Translations under genes and position numbers: made by a program | In this document: in pieces, positions 8,909 through 17,196 of the stretch | Layout of the letters: every line of letters starts with the position of its first letter | Numbering within the stretch: the stretch's first letter is position 1 | Notes under the pieces: generated by a model | What the model was told of the DNA's origin: nothing | The model's database searches: none | The model's input: the letters and a program-made list of their open reading frames with translations, nothing else | NCBI RefSeq assembly: GCF_038593855.1 | Contig: NZ_CP151996.1 | Location: 434,001-498,000 of the forward strand | Reading direction: 5' to 3' | Length of the DNA stretch: 64,000 bases | Origin: Lysinibacillus sp. FSL M8-0337 | Lineage (GTDB): Bacteria; Bacillota; Bacilli; Bacillales_A; Planococcaceae

Positions 8909-9862
8909 ATGGAAAAGATTATGGTTACAGGTGCTCTTGGGCAAATAGGCTCTGAGCTGGTAGAAAAACTTCGTAGTATTTATGGAGAGGACAATGTATT
9001 AGCTACCGATATACGAAAGCTTGAACATACAAAGGGGCCATTCGAAGTGCTGGACGTGACGGATGGACAAAGGATGCATGATTTAGCTAAGGATTTCGGT
9101 GCAGATACAATGATGCATTTAGCCGCACTACTATCTGCAACTGCAGAAAGAAATCCATTGCTTGCTTGGAATTTAAACATGGGTGGTCTGATGAATGCGT
9201 TAGAAGTTTCCCGTGAGTTAAATTTACAATTTTTCACGCCAAGTTCTATTGGTGCATTTGGTCCATCAACACCTAAGGATAATACGCCACAAGATACATT
9301 ACAGCGTCCAACAACGATGTATGGTGTAAATAAAGTCGCGGGAGAATTATTATGTGACTATTATTTTAATCGTTTTGGCGTAGATACACGTGGTGTACGC
9401 TTCCCAGGATTGATTTCGTACGTAACGCCTCCTGGCGGTGGTACAACGGATTATGCCGTAGAAATCTTCTACGAAGCGATTGAACAAGGGAAGTATACTT
9501 CGTATATACAAGAAGGAACTTACATGGATATGATGTATATGCCAGATGCGTTACAAGCTATTGTCGATTTAATGGAGGCTGATAGTAGTAAACTAATTCA
9601 TCGCAATGCATTTAATATTACGGCGATGAGTTTTGAACCATCACAAATTGCAGCCGAAATTAAAAAACATTTGCCACAATTCCGAATGGATTATAATGTC
9701 GATCCGGTTCGTCAGGCGATTGCGGATAGTTGGCCAAATTCTATCAATGTTGATGCAGCCAAAAATGAATGGGGCTTTAAAGCAGAGTATGATTTAGCCA
9801 AGATGACTATCGATATGTTGGAGAAATTAAAAATTAAACTGCAAAAGAAGGCTATTTCATAA
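8909..9862 (+). CDS. L-threonine 3-dehydrogenase, SDR (epimerase-like) type
   Basis: 317 residues from ATG 8909 (GGAGG upstream); the in-frame ATG at 8870 lacks a ribosome site. Rossmann glycine motif [10 protein letters not shown] (8-17), and the extended-SDR Tyr138-x3-Lys142 pair ([10 protein letters not shown]). Length and the PSSIGAFGP segment match the short-chain threonine dehydrogenases that oxidise threonine to 2-amino-3-ketobutyrate with NAD. The usual partner, 2-amino-3-ketobutyrate CoA ligase, is not adjacent. A generic sugar epimerase is the alternative, but no sugar genes are nearby. Confidence 0.8.
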   Translation: MEKIMVTGALGQIGSELVEKLRSIYGEDNVLATDIRKLEHTKGPFEVLDVTDGQRMHDLAKDFGADTMMHLAALLSATAERNPLLAWNLNMGGLMNALEVSRELNLQFFTPSSIGAFGPSTPKDNTPQDTLQRPTTMYGVNKVAGELLCDYYFNRFGVDTRGVRFPGLISYVTPPGGGTTDYAVEIFYEAIEQGKYTSYIQEGTYMDMMYMPDALQAIVDLMEADSSKLIHRNAFNITAMSFEPSQIAAEIKKHLPQFRMDYNVDPVRQAIADSWPNSINVDAAKNEWGFKAEYDLAKMTIDMLEKLKIKLQKKAIS

Positions 9863-9895
9863 AAAAATAAAAGCTTTTTCAAAAGAAAATTAACG

Positions 9896-9938
9896 CAGGC
9901 AAAGAAAAACGAAATTGTTTTTCTTTGCCTGTTTTTTT
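9896..9938 (+). terminator. Strong rho-independent terminator
   Basis: Perfect 15-bp stem (CAGGCAAAGAAAAAC and its complement) with a 6-base loop, followed by TTTTTTT. Confidence 0.85.
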
Positions 9939-10045
9939 GTTTACATAACACTATTTAAAAAAGAAAAGGGTAGAAAAAGAGAGTATAAAAAAGAAAATTT
10001 TTGGAATATATAGCATAATGATTAATTTTCTAATATAATCATATT

Positions 10046-10066
10046 CAGAATATTAATAGTATTCTG
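10046..10066. promoter_or_regulatory. Inverted repeat upstream of the acyl-CoA synthetase gene
   Basis: CAGAATA-(7)-TATTCTG, 7-bp arms, about 70 bases before the start codon and close to AT-rich promoter-like sequence (TAATATAATC). Could be an operator of a TetR/FadR-type fatty-acid regulator; the match is not to a consensus I can name. Confidence 0.3.
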
Positions 10067-10133
10067 TTAAAGAATACATAGATGTTCTACAAGTGTTTGG
10101 GGGAATTCACTTAAAAGAAGGGATGGATGTAAT

Positions 10134-11759
10134 ATGATGCAAACACCATTAGTATTAACAAACTTTTTTAAGCGAGCTGAGAGTTACTTCGCTAGAAAGA
10201 CAATCGTGTCGCGTACAAGTGCACATAAAATTCACCGTTTAACATATGGAGAATGGGCGAAAAGGACGCGTCGTTTAGCAGATGCGCTGACAAAGCTGGG
10301 GATGGAAAAGGGGAAGAAGATTGGTTCCTTCGCGTGGAATCAGCATCGCCACTTAGAGGCGTATTTTGCAGTGCCATGTTCTGGTGCCATTTTGCATATG
10401 GTTAATATTCGCTTATCCGAAGAGCATTTAATTTATATCATTAACCATGCCGAGGATGAAATTTTAATGATTGATATTGATTTGGTTCCTATCATTGAAA
10501 ATATCGCAAGTGAGCTAAAAACAGTAAAACACTATATTATTATGACTGATGAAGAGACGTTACCAGAGACAACGTTACCGAATGCTTTATCCTATGAAGA
10601 ATTATTAGCTGCTGCAGATGAAAACTTCGAATTTCCAGATGATTTAGAGGAAGAAGCACCTGCTGGTATGTGTTATACAAGTGCTACAACAGGAAATCCA
10701 AAAGGGGTTGTTTATTCACATCGTGGCTTAGTGTTACACAGTATGATGTTGAGTATGTCTGACTCTATGGGTATTTCAGAGCGCGATGTTGTGATGCCAA
10801 TTGTACCAATGTTTCATGCAAATGCATGGGGGTTGCCATTTGCAAGTGTCAATGTCGGTGCAACCCAAGTGCTGCCAGGACCTCAATTTACTTCTGATTT
10901 GATTTTAGATTTAGTGGAGCAAGAACAGGTGACATTGACTGCGGGTGTGCCGACCATTTGGATTGGTGCACTGCAAGAACAGGAGAAGCGAGAGCGAGAT
11001 ATCAGTTCGCTTCGTGCGATTTGTTGTGGTGGCTCGGCTTCACCAACACGTTTAATTCGCACGTTTGAAGAAAAATACGGCATACCATACATCGTGGTAT
11101 ATGGTATGACAGAGACAACGCCAATCGTTGCGTTATCAAATTATATGTCATGGATGGAAGAATGGCCGATTGAAAAACGTATTGAAGCTCGTGCTACGCA
11201 AGGAATGACAATGGCTGGTATTGAGTCAAGCATTATCAACGATCATGGGGAAGTGCCATGGGACGGTGAGACCATGGGTGAATTACGTCTACGTGGTCCG
11301 TGGATTTCACACGAGTACTATCGTGATGAGCGCACAAAGGATGCCTATCGAGATGGCTGGTTATTTACGGGAGATATTGCGGTTCGTACGGCTGATGGCT
11401 TTATTAAAATTACCGACCGAACTAAAGATTTAATTAAATCTGGTGGTGAGTGGATTTCTTCTGTAGATTTGGAAAATGCATTAATGACGCACGATGCTAT
11501 TTTCGAAGCAGCAGTTATTGCAATTCCACATGCCAAATGGCAAGAACGGCCACTTGCCTGCGTCGTTTTAAAAGAAGGAATGGCAGCAACAGAAGAAGAA
11601 TTGCTAGCATTTTTAGAAAGTCAATTTGCGAAATGGTGGGTGCCAGACGATATTGTCTTTTTAGATGAAATCCCAAAAACATCTGTAGGAAAGTTCTTAA
11701 AGGCTAAGTTACGTGACAATGTAGCGGAAATCTATCCGAAACTAAATACGCTAGTGTAA
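10134..11759 (+). CDS. Medium/long-chain fatty-acyl-CoA synthetase
   Basis: 541 residues, the size of AlkK/FadD-type adenylate-forming ligases. The AMP-binding P-loop is YTSATTGNPKGVVYSH (181-196), followed by the YGMTETTP adenine motif near 325, the GELRLRGPW and DGWLFTGD motifs, and a C-terminal catalytic lysine in KTSVGKFLK. It activates a fatty acid with ATP and CoA for beta-oxidation. It is monocistronic, between two terminators. Exact chain-length preference cannot be read from the sequence. Confidence 0.88.
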   Translation: MMQTPLVLTNFFKRAESYFARKTIVSRTSAHKIHRLTYGEWAKRTRRLADALTKLGMEKGKKIGSFAWNQHRHLEAYFAVPCSGAILHMVNIRLSEEHLIYIINHAEDEILMIDIDLVPIIENIASELKTVKHYIIMTDEETLPETTLPNALSYEELLAAADENFEFPDDLEEEAPAGMCYTSATTGNPKGVVYSHRGLVLHSMMLSMSDSMGISERDVVMPIVPMFHANAWGLPFASVNVGATQVLPGPQFTSDLILDLVEQEQVTLTAGVPTIWIGALQEQEKRERDISSLRAICCGGSASPTRLIRTFEEKYGIPYIVVYGMTETTPIVALSNYMSWMEEWPIEKRIEARATQGMTMAGIESSIINDHGEVPWDGETMGELRLRGPWISHEYYRDERTKDAYRDGWLFTGDIAVRTADGFIKITDRTKDLIKSGGEWISSVDLENALMTHDAIFEAAVIAIPHAKWQERPLACVVLKEGMAATEEELLAFLESQFAKWWVPDDIVFLDEIPKTSVGKFLKAKLRDNVAEIYPKLNTLV

Positions 11760-11764
11760 TAGGA

Positions 11765-11805
11765 AAAGGCATTGAGAAGTATATCTCAATGCCCTTTGTC
11801 TTTTT
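11765..11805 (+). terminator. Rho-independent terminator
   Basis: AAAGGCATTGAGA ... TCTCAATGCC hairpin followed by CTTTGTCTTTTTT. Confidence 0.8.
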
Positions 11806-11825
11806 TATCGATATGATGCGAAAGT

Positions 11826-11866
11826 TGTGGCTTCCGATGTGCCCGCAGAACGCATCTGAATGCAAA
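11826..11866. repeat. Degenerate copy of a GC-rich intergenic repeat
   Basis: GATGTGCCCGCAGAACGC here resembles GTGTGCCCGCGGAAAGC at 15568-15584. Both lie in intergenic DNA that is GC-richer than its surroundings. Confidence 0.35.
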
Positions 11867-11873
11867 AAGTAAT

Positions 11874-13049
11874 TTATAGTGTAGCTTTATTTTTTAACAT
11901 ATTGAATACTTGTTCAACGTCTTTATCTCCACGACCTGAAATATTAATAATAATACTTTCGTCAGGCGATAGCGTTGGTGCTAATTTTATAGCATGTGCT
12001 ACAGCATGCGAGCTCTCTAGTGCGGGGATAATTCCCTCCACTTTTGATAGTACTTGGAATGCTTCAAGCACTTCTTCATTTGATACAGTTACATACTCGC
12101 CGCGGCCAATTGTTTTTAAATAACTATGTTCAGGACCAGCCCCAGGGTAGTCAAGACCAGCAGCAATTGAATATGTTGGTAATGGATTACCTTGTGCATC
12201 TTGCAATACTAAGCATTTAAAACCATGCAATTCACCTGGAGTACCTTCATTTAATGTTGCTGCTTTTTCTGGTTCAATACCGATTAAATGAACGCCTTCA
12301 TCGGCGATATATTCTGCAAATGCACCGATTGCATTACTACCACCACCGACACATGCAAGAACTGCAGCAGGGAGCTTGCCTTCTTTTTCTAAAATTTGCT
12401 CACGACTTTCACGGCTAATCACTGATTGGAAATGTTTCACCATTGAAGGGAATGGATGTGGCCCTACCGCAGAGCCTAATAAATAGAAAGTTGTTTCATA
12501 GTTTTCTACTAAATCAGCAAATGCTTCGTCTACTGCATCTTTCAGACGACCTTGGCCTTTATCAACGGCAACAACTTTAGCACCTAATAACTCCATACGG
12601 AATACATTTAATGCTTGTCGCTTTGTATCTTCTAGTCCCATGTAAACTGTGCAATCCATGCCAAACATTGCGCAAGCAGTAGCTGTTGCAACGCCGTGTT
12701 GACCTGCGCCCGTCTCGGCGATAACACGATTTGCGCCCATACGTTTTGCAAGTAAAATTTGACCTAGTACATTATTGATTTTATGTGAACCAGTATGATT
12801 TAAATCTTCACGCTTTAAGTAAATTTTAGCGCCGCCAAGTTGCTTCGTTAAATTTTCTGCAAAATACAGTGGCGATTTTCGACCAATATATTCACGGAAA
12901 TAATAGTCTAGTTCATTTTTAAACTCTTCATCATCTTTATATTTTTGGAAATTCTCATCTAAAATATTTAATACATTTTGAAGCTCTTCAGGAACGAAGC
13001 TACCTCCAAATTCACCGAAATATCCCTTTTGCTCTACTGCTGTACCCAT
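11874..13049 (-). CDS. trpB: Tryptophan synthase beta chain
   Basis: 391 residues from ATG 13049 with GAGGAG ten bases upstream (a GTG six bases earlier has only four bases spacing). Canonical TrpB1: [15 protein letters not shown] lysine in HTGSHKINN (Lys90 from this start), [18 protein letters not shown] for phosphate binding, and C-terminal SGRGDKD. It condenses indole with serine. It stands alone: no trpA or other trp gene adjoins it. Expression is controlled by its own T-box leader, so it should rise on tryptophan limitation. A lone trpB may scavenge indole or act with a distant trpA. Confidence 0.95.
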   Translation of the reverse strand: MGTAVEQKGYFGEFGGSFVPEELQNVLNILDENFQKYKDDEEFKNELDYYFREYIGRKSPLYFAENLTKQLGGAKIYLKREDLNHTGSHKINNVLGQILLAKRMGANRVIAETGAGQHGVATATACAMFGMDCTVYMGLEDTKRQALNVFRMELLGAKVVAVDKGQGRLKDAVDEAFADLVENYETTFYLLGSAVGPHPFPSMVKHFQSVISRESREQILEKEGKLPAAVLACVGGGSNAIGAFAEYIADEGVHLIGIEPEKAATLNEGTPGELHGFKCLVLQDAQGNPLPTYSIAAGLDYPGAGPEHSYLKTIGRGEYVTVSNEEVLEAFQVLSKVEGIIPALESSHAVAHAIKLAPTLSPDESIIINISGRGDKDVEQVFNMLKNKATL

Positions 13050-13081
13050 CTTCACTCGACTCCTCTATTCTAAATTTTCCA

Positions 13082-13303
13082 TAAAAAAGGTCACTCCACT
13101 CCTCTATAAAAAGGACGAGTAACCGTGGTGCCACCTTTATTCGCAAAAATGCGCGCTTGTACTCCTGTAACGGGGAGTTAGTTCGACCTTTTAGAAGGCT
13201 GCTCCGAAGTCCATTCACAAGTTCATACTGCTGATTTACACCAACCATCAGCTCTCTAAAAGTACGATTTCTTGCTACTCCTCTTCTTCTACGCATTTAT
13301 TAT
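13082..13303 (-). ncRNA. T-box leader, tryptophan specific, with terminator
   Basis: On the minus strand the leader contains a Stem I region (AGAGAGCTGATGGTTGGTG onward), a candidate specifier UGG in GTGAATGGACTTCGG, and the near-invariant T-box AGGTGGCACCACGG. The downstream hairpin, GGTTACTC pairing with GAGTGACC and ending in TTTTTT, is the terminator. Uncharged tRNA-Trp would favour the antiterminator and allow trpB transcription. The terminator 3' arm sequence is repeated at the trpB ribosome site (13052-13068). Confidence 0.92.
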
Positions 13304-13309
13304 TGAAAA

Positions 13310-13338
13310 ATTTTAATATATTTTCAGAATAGTGTCAA
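13310..13338 (-). promoter_or_regulatory. SigA promoter of the trpB T-box transcript
   Basis: On the minus strand TTGACA (13338-13333), 17-base spacer, TAAAAT (13315-13310), directly before the T-box leader. Confidence 0.8.
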
Positions 13339-13410
13339 GAAAAAGAAAAAATACTTTTGTATCCTTATTTATAAGAGGAGAAGCAGGGGGGGAGTGCGCC
13401 CGAAAGTAAA

Positions 13411-13437
13411 AAAAAGACGAATCGAAAAGACTCGTCT
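13411..13437 (-). terminator. Terminator of queT
   Basis: On the minus strand AGACGAGTC-loop-GATTCGTCT followed by a run of eight T. Confidence 0.7.
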
Positions 13438-13438
13438 A

Positions 13439-13921
13439 TTAAATCATATTTTTGAAATTTAGGCGCTTGTTGAGCATATACATAATCGGTGCACCGACTG
13501 CTAATACAACAAATTCACCCGCTGCGACAGTTAACCATGTCCACAGGAATGGTAATTCTAATGCTAAGTTCAGTTCGAAGGCGATGATAAACATTGTGCA
13601 TGTAAATAAAAATGTGTTAATGATTAAACGCGCCCATATATTTTGGACAAATTTACAAATCACAATTAAAAGGCCAAGCGTAATCATTGTCTGCCCAACG
13701 CCAAACACTAAATCATAGGCACCGAGTGGTGAAAATAGATTGGAAATAAACACACCCATAATAATCCCAACGGCAAAGCGAGGGTTAAAGGCAACTAAAT
13801 GATTAAAAATTTCCGATACGCGGAATTGCACCTCTGTAAAACCAAATGGTGCGACGAGCATTGTAACAGCAATATAGAGCGCGGCAATAATGCCACTTGC
13901 TGCTAAAAATTTCACTTTCAT
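13439..13921 (-). CDS. queT: Queuosine precursor transporter QueT (ECF S component)
   Basis: 160 residues with five to six hydrophobic segments, matching the QueT family of ECF-transporter substrate-binding components. Segments such as FRVSEIFNHLVAFNP and FSPLGAYDLVFGVGQT are typical. It imports preQ1/preQ0 for queuosine tRNA modification, using the shared ECF A/A'/T module encoded elsewhere. ATG 13921 is chosen because AAGGAG is eight bases upstream; the ATG six bases earlier is too close. The preQ1-I riboswitch immediately upstream supports the assignment. Confidence 0.92.
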   Translation of the reverse strand: MKVKFLAASGIIAALYIAVTMLVAPFGFTEVQFRVSEIFNHLVAFNPRFAVGIIMGVFISNLFSPLGAYDLVFGVGQTMITLGLLIVICKFVQNIWARLIINTFLFTCTMFIIAFELNLALELPFLWTWLTVAAGEFVVLAVGAPIMYMLNKRLNFKNMI

Positions 13922-13929
13922 ATTCATTT

Positions 13930-13968
13930 CTCCTTAGTTTTTTTTCGTGGGATGGTTACGAACCACGT
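13930..13968 (-). ncRNA. preQ1-I riboswitch
   Basis: On the minus strand a CGTGG/CCACG stem encloses TTCGTAACCATC and is followed by the A-rich tail AAAAAAAACTAAGGAG. This is the compact class I preQ1 aptamer, whose pseudoknot tail contains the ribosome site, indicating control of queT translation by preQ1. Confidence 0.9.
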
Positions 13969-14110
13969 AAAGCAAGTGCAATCATAGCAGTATTTATAAA
14001 GGTTTGTAAATAGCAATGTGTAAAATTTGTGTAGCCCGAATATTCGTAGTATTGCTTCTTTTATGCGTGGTGTAAAATTTTCCGAGTTTTTAAGTATAAA
14101 GTACTGGTGT

Positions 14111-14131
14111 ACCGACAGAAAAAATGTCGGT
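14111..14131. repeat. Short inverted repeat
   Basis: ACCGACA-GAAAAAA-TGTCGGT, followed by a third half copy (TGTCGGTAC). Lies 130 bases upstream of the exported-protein gene. Could be an operator or a leader hairpin; no family recognised. The remainder of 13970-14261 holds only AT-rich promoter-like sequence. Confidence 0.4.
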
Positions 14132-14377
14132 TGAAATGTCGGTACTGTTTTCGATAAAATTAAATTAACTCGAGTATATTTAAATTTGCTATAGCAACCA
14201 TTTCAGATGACTTAATAAATTAAAGTTGAATTTGAAAAAGGGAAAAGGGGTGCAAAGCAAGATGAGGATACTTAAACTCACACTATTTCTTTTGATTTTT
14301 TTCCATTAATTGATTCAGATGTAAAGGCTAATGATGAAACTAATTCAAACATAATTAAAATATTAGATGGTAAAAAT

Positions 14378-14929
14378 ATGAGTGAGGAAGAGTTGTATGC
14401 AATTTTAAACTCAGGTGAAGAATTTACAATAGAACTAACAGATGAACAAGTCGCTGAACATTATGCCGAAATTAAAGGTGTTTCTTTAGACGAAGCTTAT
14501 CAGGCAATGTCAGATAGTTTAGTACAAGCTAAACCAAGAGCAAGGTCTGTTACATCAAATCCGTCTTGTGGATGGTTAGCTACTAGTACACCGATAACAA
14601 TTCCAAATAGATCCTATAAACCAACTCTTCTTGTGTATCTGAATGTGTGCCGTGGTAGTGCGCAATATATAGATACAAATACGAAGCCACTTCTTCAAGA
14701 GTTTCGAGCAAATCCAATTTCTTTCGATGGTACAATAGTGGTTGAATTATACAACGGTCATTTTTTCTATATTATAAATGGAAATTTTTACAATTCAACA
14801 ATGTCAACTCATACAGGAACTGTTGGGGTCACTACGGTTTTCAGTGCCACTTATTCAGTTGCATCAACTAGTAATTATTATGCATCGTTAACAATCTTAA
14901 GGACAAAACGGGATGTGTTAGGTTATTAG
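14378..14929 (+). CDS. Exported protein of unknown function; signal peptide frameshifted
   Basis: The open frame gives 183 residues, but its ATG has no ribosome site. The natural start is ATG 14262, after AAAAGGGG, which encodes a good signal peptide (basic MRILKL, then a hydrophobic core) and then hits a stop at a tract of seven T (14296-14302). Adding one T joins it to the long frame as ...FFPLIDSDVKANDE, a normal signal-peptide end. So the gene was probably 14262-14929, about 223 residues. The mature part has a charged N-terminal region (SEEELYAILNSGEEFTIEL), two cysteines and a beta-rich, Ser/Thr/Tyr-rich C-terminal half. No family recognised. Either a phase-type slip, a true pseudogene, or a homopolymer reading error. 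Confidence 0.6.
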   Translation: MSEEELYAILNSGEEFTIELTDEQVAEHYAEIKGVSLDEAYQAMSDSLVQAKPRARSVTSNPSCGWLATSTPITIPNRSYKPTLLVYLNVCRGSAQYIDTNTKPLLQEFRANPISFDGTIVVELYNGHFFYIINGNFYNSTMSTHTGTVGVTTVFSATYSVASTSNYYASLTILRTKRDVLGY

Positions 14930-14975
14930 ATAGGATAAAGTAAAATGATCTTATCCATAACTGGAGGGATGTCGT

Positions 14976-15491
14976 TTGAAGAAAATTGCATCTTTGCTTA
15001 TCGGGGTTTTAATCTGTCTCGTCGGGTGCAACAATACAGCATTTGGCATTTATCAAGGGCGGGATTTAAAAATTGGGGTAATTGGGGCGATTCCAGAAGT
15101 AAGGGAAGAAAATATAGCTTTTCAAGATATTACTTTTGAGGAGTTGAAAAATAATACGGAATCCTTATCTAAAGAGCTAGATGCCATTATGATTATGAAA
15201 GAATTTTTACATGAAGCAGATGATGACCAATATGTAGCTGCTTATAGGTCGTTAAAAATTCCTACATTTTTTATGCAATCGACTAAAGTACATGTACCAT
15301 TTGTCAATGAAGGTGTTCAGTATGATGATATTATCGATGTTGACCCTGCTAATTTCGCAACAGGGTTTCTCGATTTAGGAACAGATGAGAAAATTAAAGA
15401 ACATACATGGAGATATAAGCTGGAAAAGAAACAGAATATTCAAGATGTTTACTCGCGAATTTTTGCTACTATTGAATCTGTAAGTAGTTAA
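14976..15491 (+). CDS. Lipoprotein of unknown function
   Basis: 171 residues from a TTG start with GGAGGG seven bases upstream. A lipobox LVGC at residues 15-18 ends the signal peptide, so the protein is expected to be membrane-anchored outside the cell. The mature region (LKIGVIGAIPEV..., then a DAIMIMKEFLHEAD segment) looks like a Rossmann-type alpha/beta domain that begins with a beta strand and glycine turn. It follows the exported unknown gene by 46 bases and is probably co-transcribed with it. No family recognised. Confidence 0.7.
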   Translation: MKKIASLLIGVLICLVGCNNTAFGIYQGRDLKIGVIGAIPEVREENIAFQDITFEELKNNTESLSKELDAIMIMKEFLHEADDDQYVAAYRSLKIPTFFMQSTKVHVPFVNEGVQYDDIIDVDPANFATGFLDLGTDEKIKEHTWRYKLEKKQNIQDVYSRIFATIESVSS

Positions 15492-15549
15492 TTCAAATGG
15501 CGCAGTGAAGGCAAGACCCCTGCACTTAATGCAAGATGGGGACACCTCG

Positions 15550-15602
15550 CACGCTTGTTGCTTACGGTGTGCCCGCGGAAAGCACCGCCGAAGCGAACAA
15601 CA
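15550..15602. repeat. GC-rich intergenic repeat
   Basis: TTGTTGCTTACGGTG and GCCGAAGCGAACAACAA form an imperfect inverted repeat around GTGCCCGCGGAAAGC. Resembles GC-rich intergenic repeats of Bacillaceae. A degenerate relative is at 11826-11866. Confidence 0.4.
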
Positions 15603-15613
15603 ATGGTGCAGCA

Positions 15614-15658
15614 AAAAAGTGTTAGATTGATTGTAGTCAATCTAACACTTTTTCTCTT
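15614..15658 (+). terminator. Repeat-type bidirectional terminator, copy A
   Basis: Perfect 17-bp stem AAAAAGTGTTAGATTGA/complement, 6-base loop, T-rich tail. The identical 17-bp arms recur at 25802-25841 and 29952-29990 with different loops. Confidence 0.85.
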
Positions 15659-15848
15659 TTTATGCTCTTATCGATTTTTGTATTATGAAGGCAACCTTTA
15701 ACTGTCGAAAAATTGCCATACAATTATTATTATATTACAAAAGAATTATAAATTAAGAAATGTAGTAGTTTAGCGGTTTAAAGCGACAAATTAAGTGAAA
15801 AAGTAAAATATTTTGTCAAATTTAAAAGTCAGAACATTCATAATGTTG

Positions 15849-15877
15849 TTGACGAATAGCGATAATAACGATAATAT
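15849..15877 (+). promoter_or_regulatory. SigA-type promoter of the ABC importer
   Basis: TTGACG (15849-15854), 17-base spacer, TAATAT (15872-15877). Directly downstream, TCACACTT-(10)-AAGTGTGA (about 15888-15913) is an inverted repeat placed like an operator or leader hairpin. No T-box sequence is present. Confidence 0.6.
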
Positions 15878-15946
15878 AGCGATACATTCACACTTTGCTA
15901 GAGTGAAGTGTGATAGATAACAGAGTATTAGTCGGGGGGATTATTT

Positions 15947-16969
15947 GTGAAGCGCAATATGAAACAGCTTTCGTTCCTATTATTTGGATTATTATTATTG
16001 CTTGCTGCTTGTGGTAGCGGTAGTTCTAATTCATCAGATGCAAAAGGTGACGAAAAAAATAATGCAAGTGAGAGCGGTAGTGTAGATCAAAAAACATATA
16101 AAATCGGGATTACTCAAATTGTTGAGCATCCATCTTTAAATGCTGCAACAGAAGGATTCAAAAAAGCGATTGAGGATTCAGGCTTAAAAGTGGAATATGA
16201 TGCACAAATTGCACAAGGTGATAACAGCTTAAATACAACAATTGCCAATAACCTAGTAAGTGCAAACGTAGATTTAATTTTTGCTAACTCTACCCCTTCT
16301 GCACAAGCAGCAGCTACGGCAACGGGTGATATTCCAATTATCTTTACTTCCGTGACAGATGCAGTGGGCGCGCAGTTAATTGATTCGATGGACAAACCAG
16401 GGAAAAATGTAACGGGAACAATTGATTTACATCCTGATACGATTTCTAAAACGGTAGCATTATTAAAAGAACTTGGCGCTAAAAACGTCGGTATGGTTTA
16501 CAATGCTGGTGAGCAAAATTCAGTAGCACAAGTAAAAGAAGTGAAAAAAGTGATGGCTGAACAAGGTCTTGAAGTAAAAGAGGCTTCAGCTGCAACTTCA
16601 GCGGATGTTAAACAAGCGGCTGAATCGTTAATTGGTAAAGTAGAGGCTTTTTATATTATTACAGATAATACAGTTGTTTCTGCATTAGAATCTGTTATTG
16701 ATGTAGCAAAAGCAAATAAATTACCACTTATTGTTGGTGAGCTTGATTCTGTAGAACGTGGTGGCTTAGCTGCATACGGCTTTGAGTACTATGATATCGG
16801 CTATGAAGCTGGTCAAATGGCTGTCAAAATCTTAAAAGGTGAAGCAACACCTGCTGATACACCAGCTCAATATCCACAAAACTTAAAATTAGTAGTGAAC
16901 AAAAAAGTGGCTGATGAATTAGGGATTGAAATTAAAGATTCTTGGGGCGCAGAGCTTTTAGAAAAATAA
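15947..16969 (+). CDS. ABC importer substrate-binding lipoprotein (TrpX/tyrosine-type family)
   Basis: 340 residues from a GTG with GGGGGGA upstream. Signal peptide with lipobox LAAC, lipidated Cys22, then a Ser/Asn-rich linker. The body (YKIGITQIVEHPSLNAATEGFKKAI...) is the periplasmic-binding-protein-like ABC_sub_bind family, with the ANSTPSAQAA and GELDSVERGGLAAYGFEYYDIGYEAG segments. Relatives bind aromatic amino acids (TrpX in streptococci, tyrosine-binding in clostridia). The permease and ATPase follow after a hairpin. Tryptophan as substrate is plausible because trpB is 3 kb away, but it is inference. Confidence 0.85.
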   Translation: MKRNMKQLSFLLFGLLLLLAACGSGSSNSSDAKGDEKNNASESGSVDQKTYKIGITQIVEHPSLNAATEGFKKAIEDSGLKVEYDAQIAQGDNSLNTTIANNLVSANVDLIFANSTPSAQAAATATGDIPIIFTSVTDAVGAQLIDSMDKPGKNVTGTIDLHPDTISKTVALLKELGAKNVGMVYNAGEQNSVAQVKEVKKVMAEQGLEVKEASAATSADVKQAAESLIGKVEAFYIITDNTVVSALESVIDVAKANKLPLIVGELDSVERGGLAAYGFEYYDIGYEAGQMAVKILKGEATPADTPAQYPQNLKLVVNKKVADELGIEIKDSWGAELLEK

Positions 16970-16996
16970 TGCATATGTCATGTTACATTTAAGCTG

Positions 16997-17025
16997 AAGC
17001 GGGGGAGAACTATCCCCGCTTTCTC
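16997..17025 (+). terminator. Hairpin between binding-protein and permease genes
   Basis: AAGCGGGG-(9)-CCCCGCTT with a weak T-containing tail. Likely a partial terminator or 3' stabiliser that lets the binding protein be made in excess. Confidence 0.6.
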
Positions 17026-17196
17026 TTCATTTTAACTTGTTAAAGCAGACAATCTTTGCATTTATCAATAAGAGATTTGAAGTTCCAAGTAAATTTTACA
17101 GATTTTAAGAGAAGCTTTTGAACAAGCTAGATAACACCTTGGCGCAATGACGCCTCGGTATAATTGATACGATAATTTTTAGGAGATGATTCAACA

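Noticed and set aside
13012-13296. 94-codon minus-strand frame
   Set aside because: It is the T-box leader read as protein.
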